DNA of 64,000 nt from positions 2,566,001 to 2,630,000 of the forward strand of contig NC_134686.1 of the NCBI RefSeq assembly GCF_024713945.1, given 5' to 3'. The notes under the pieces are model-generated. The model ran no database searches, was not told where the DNA came from, and was given only the letters and a program-made list of their open reading frames with translations. Shown piece by piece: positions 62,664 through 64,000 of this stretch; position 1 is the first letter of the stretch; each line of letters opens with the position of its first letter. Source of the stretch: Dermatophagoides farinae (Eukaryota; Arthropoda; Arachnida; Sarcoptiformes; Pyroglyphidae). The position numbers and the translations under genes are program-made.

Positions 62664-64000
62664 ATGATGAATAATTTTTTTCATTGGATTCCATCGTTAT
62701 ATGGATGGTCATCGATGGCCAACAACGAGAATGAAAAAATGTTGAATTATGTTACCGAATTCGTATACAGTATATATGTTGATCATCGTGAATTGGCATT
62801 CCAAAATCCACGTACATTGTTCTTATACTGTACAATATTATTCATTTGTGTAGTCATATTTCTTTATCATTTGAATAAATTGCGAAAAAAAGTGACCAAA
62901 GTCATTCTACCAGATGAAACAAAACCTCGATTCCGTAAACGTGATAAAGTAATGTTTTTTGGCCGTAAAATTCTTCGAAAAGTTCGTTCATCTGTTCCCG
63001 ATCCAAGTAAGATGATTGTAATGTTTTAATTCTAATAATCTAATCCATTGATTACCGATTAGTTCGTCATCGTGGCCGCAAACGTCAATTTGTTCTGAAA
63101 TTTGCCAAACGATTACTTCGATTGAAAAAAGATGATCCGTTGCAATTAAAAGTGAAAGAACCATCACAAGCATTTTTAAAGGAAGATATTTATGATCCAG
63201 CCGGACATGATCTACCTGAAGAACTTGTTTACATGATTCATGGTATTCGAGTACTTGGATTTTTTGAAAAACCTTTATTCCTGAAAATGTGCCAAAAAAT
63301 CGAAGAAATGAATGTAATGAAAGGCGAATTTCTTTTCAACATTGGTGATCCCGATGATAGTATCTATATTGTCAAAAATGGTGAAATCAAAGTAACCCTT
63401 AACGAACCGGATGGATCGATTCTATTGTTAAAAAATGTTTATACTGGTGAATGTATAGCCAGTATGTTATCCGTGATGGATGTATTGAATGGTTATCCAT
63501 CACAATTCAAAACTATATCCGCTTCAGCAGTTCAAGATAGCCAAATATTAAGATTGAAAATTGATGTTCTCAAACAACTAGTCGATGACAATCCTGAAAT
63601 GTTAATTCGAGTCGTTCAAATCATCATGGTTCGTCTTCAACGTGTTACATTTACATCATTATATAAATATCTGGGTTTGACTACACAACTAATCAAACCT
63701 GGTATTCAATTACCAAAACGTTCATTGGCAAATATTAATGCAACTTTATTGAAAAAATCCAGTCCTAGTAGAAATAATCGAAATGGCCACCATCGATCAT
63801 ATTCAAATGCTGATGCTATTGATCTTGGTAAACTCATCAAAATGGAATCAGATACATCGAAAACAGCGGCTTCTAATAATGAATCGTCATCATCTCCTAA
63901 ACTCATTAGACAGGATTCAGAAGACCGATCTCGATTTATGATGACAAAAAGGAAAAAATCTGTTTTAGGTGATGATCGTACGGCTGGAATGACCTATGAT
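62664..64000 (+). CDS. sws: Swiss cheese / neuropathy target esterase (PNPLA6/7), 5' part
   Basis: Exon 1 is 62664-63006, followed by a 56-bp intron (GTAAGA...GATTAG). Exon 2 runs from 63063 open to the window edge, giving 427 residues so far. ATG at 62664 is the first after an in-frame TAA at 62655. A transmembrane helix (residues about 51-70, TLFLYCTILFICVVIFLYHL) follows a short lumenal N-terminus, as in NTE. Residues about 165-310 form the first cyclic-nucleotide-binding-like domain: DLPEELVYMIHGIRVLGFFE, GDPDDSIYIVKNGEIKV, TGECIASMLSVMDVL, QDSQILRL. A Ser/Asn/Lys-rich linker follows. The family is an ER lysophospholipase/phospholipase B with three such domains and a C-terminal patatin domain; the catalytic part lies beyond the window. 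Loss in Drosophila causes glial wrapping and neurodegeneration. Confidence 0.94.

Overview
The window looks like nuclear DNA of an arthropod, most likely a small-genome acariform (astigmatid, house-dust-mite-like) mite. It is strongly AT-rich, packed with ATG/CAT, CAA and CA/GT microsatellites, and its spliced genes use very short introns (55 to about 75 bp) with clean GT-AG borders. The species is an inference. No rRNA, tRNA or bacterial operon structure was found by eye.

Left and centre (6.2-49.1 kb, + strand): seven exons whose phases all agree encode a predicted 5,149-residue mosaic surface protein. It has an acidic/low-complexity N-terminus with one hydrophobic signal-like segment, two LDL-receptor class A modules, about 4,000 residues of Ser/Thr-rich mucin-like sequence in one 12-kb exon with about ten copies of a Thr/Tyr repeat, then EGF - SEA-like - EGF - EGF, one transmembrane helix and a His-rich tail. 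Exon 1 is separated from the rest by a 26.4-kb intron. That intron hosts an intronless gene on the same strand (16.7-18.3 kb) for a membrane protein I do not recognise.

Right centre (51.1-56.3 kb, - strand): a six-exon gene for a corticotropin-releasing-factor binding protein (CRF-BP) lies tail to tail with the giant gene. Its third intron position (2.9 kb) contains a decayed BEL/Pao-type LTR retroelement on the same strand: degenerate LTRs, Gag zinc knuckles, a frameshifted protease with a damaged catalytic motif, and a still-open 387-codon reading frame with a coiled coil and two membrane segments that ends in the 3' LTR.

Right end: about 4.5 kb of non-coding DNA with a 169-bp CA microsatellite and a small tandem duplication. 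Then comes an uninterrupted 520-codon frame (- strand, 60.7-62.3 kb) resembling a negative-strand RNA virus nucleoprotein, probably an endogenous viral element. Head to head with it, 358 bp away, is the start of Swiss cheese/neuropathy target esterase (sws/PNPLA6), which runs off the right edge (62.7-64.0 kb).

The host genes are not an obvious pathway. The giant mosaic and the nested protein are cell-surface candidates, CRF-BP is a secreted neuropeptide-binding protein, and sws is an ER phospholipase. The two virus/retroelement pieces are insertions among them.
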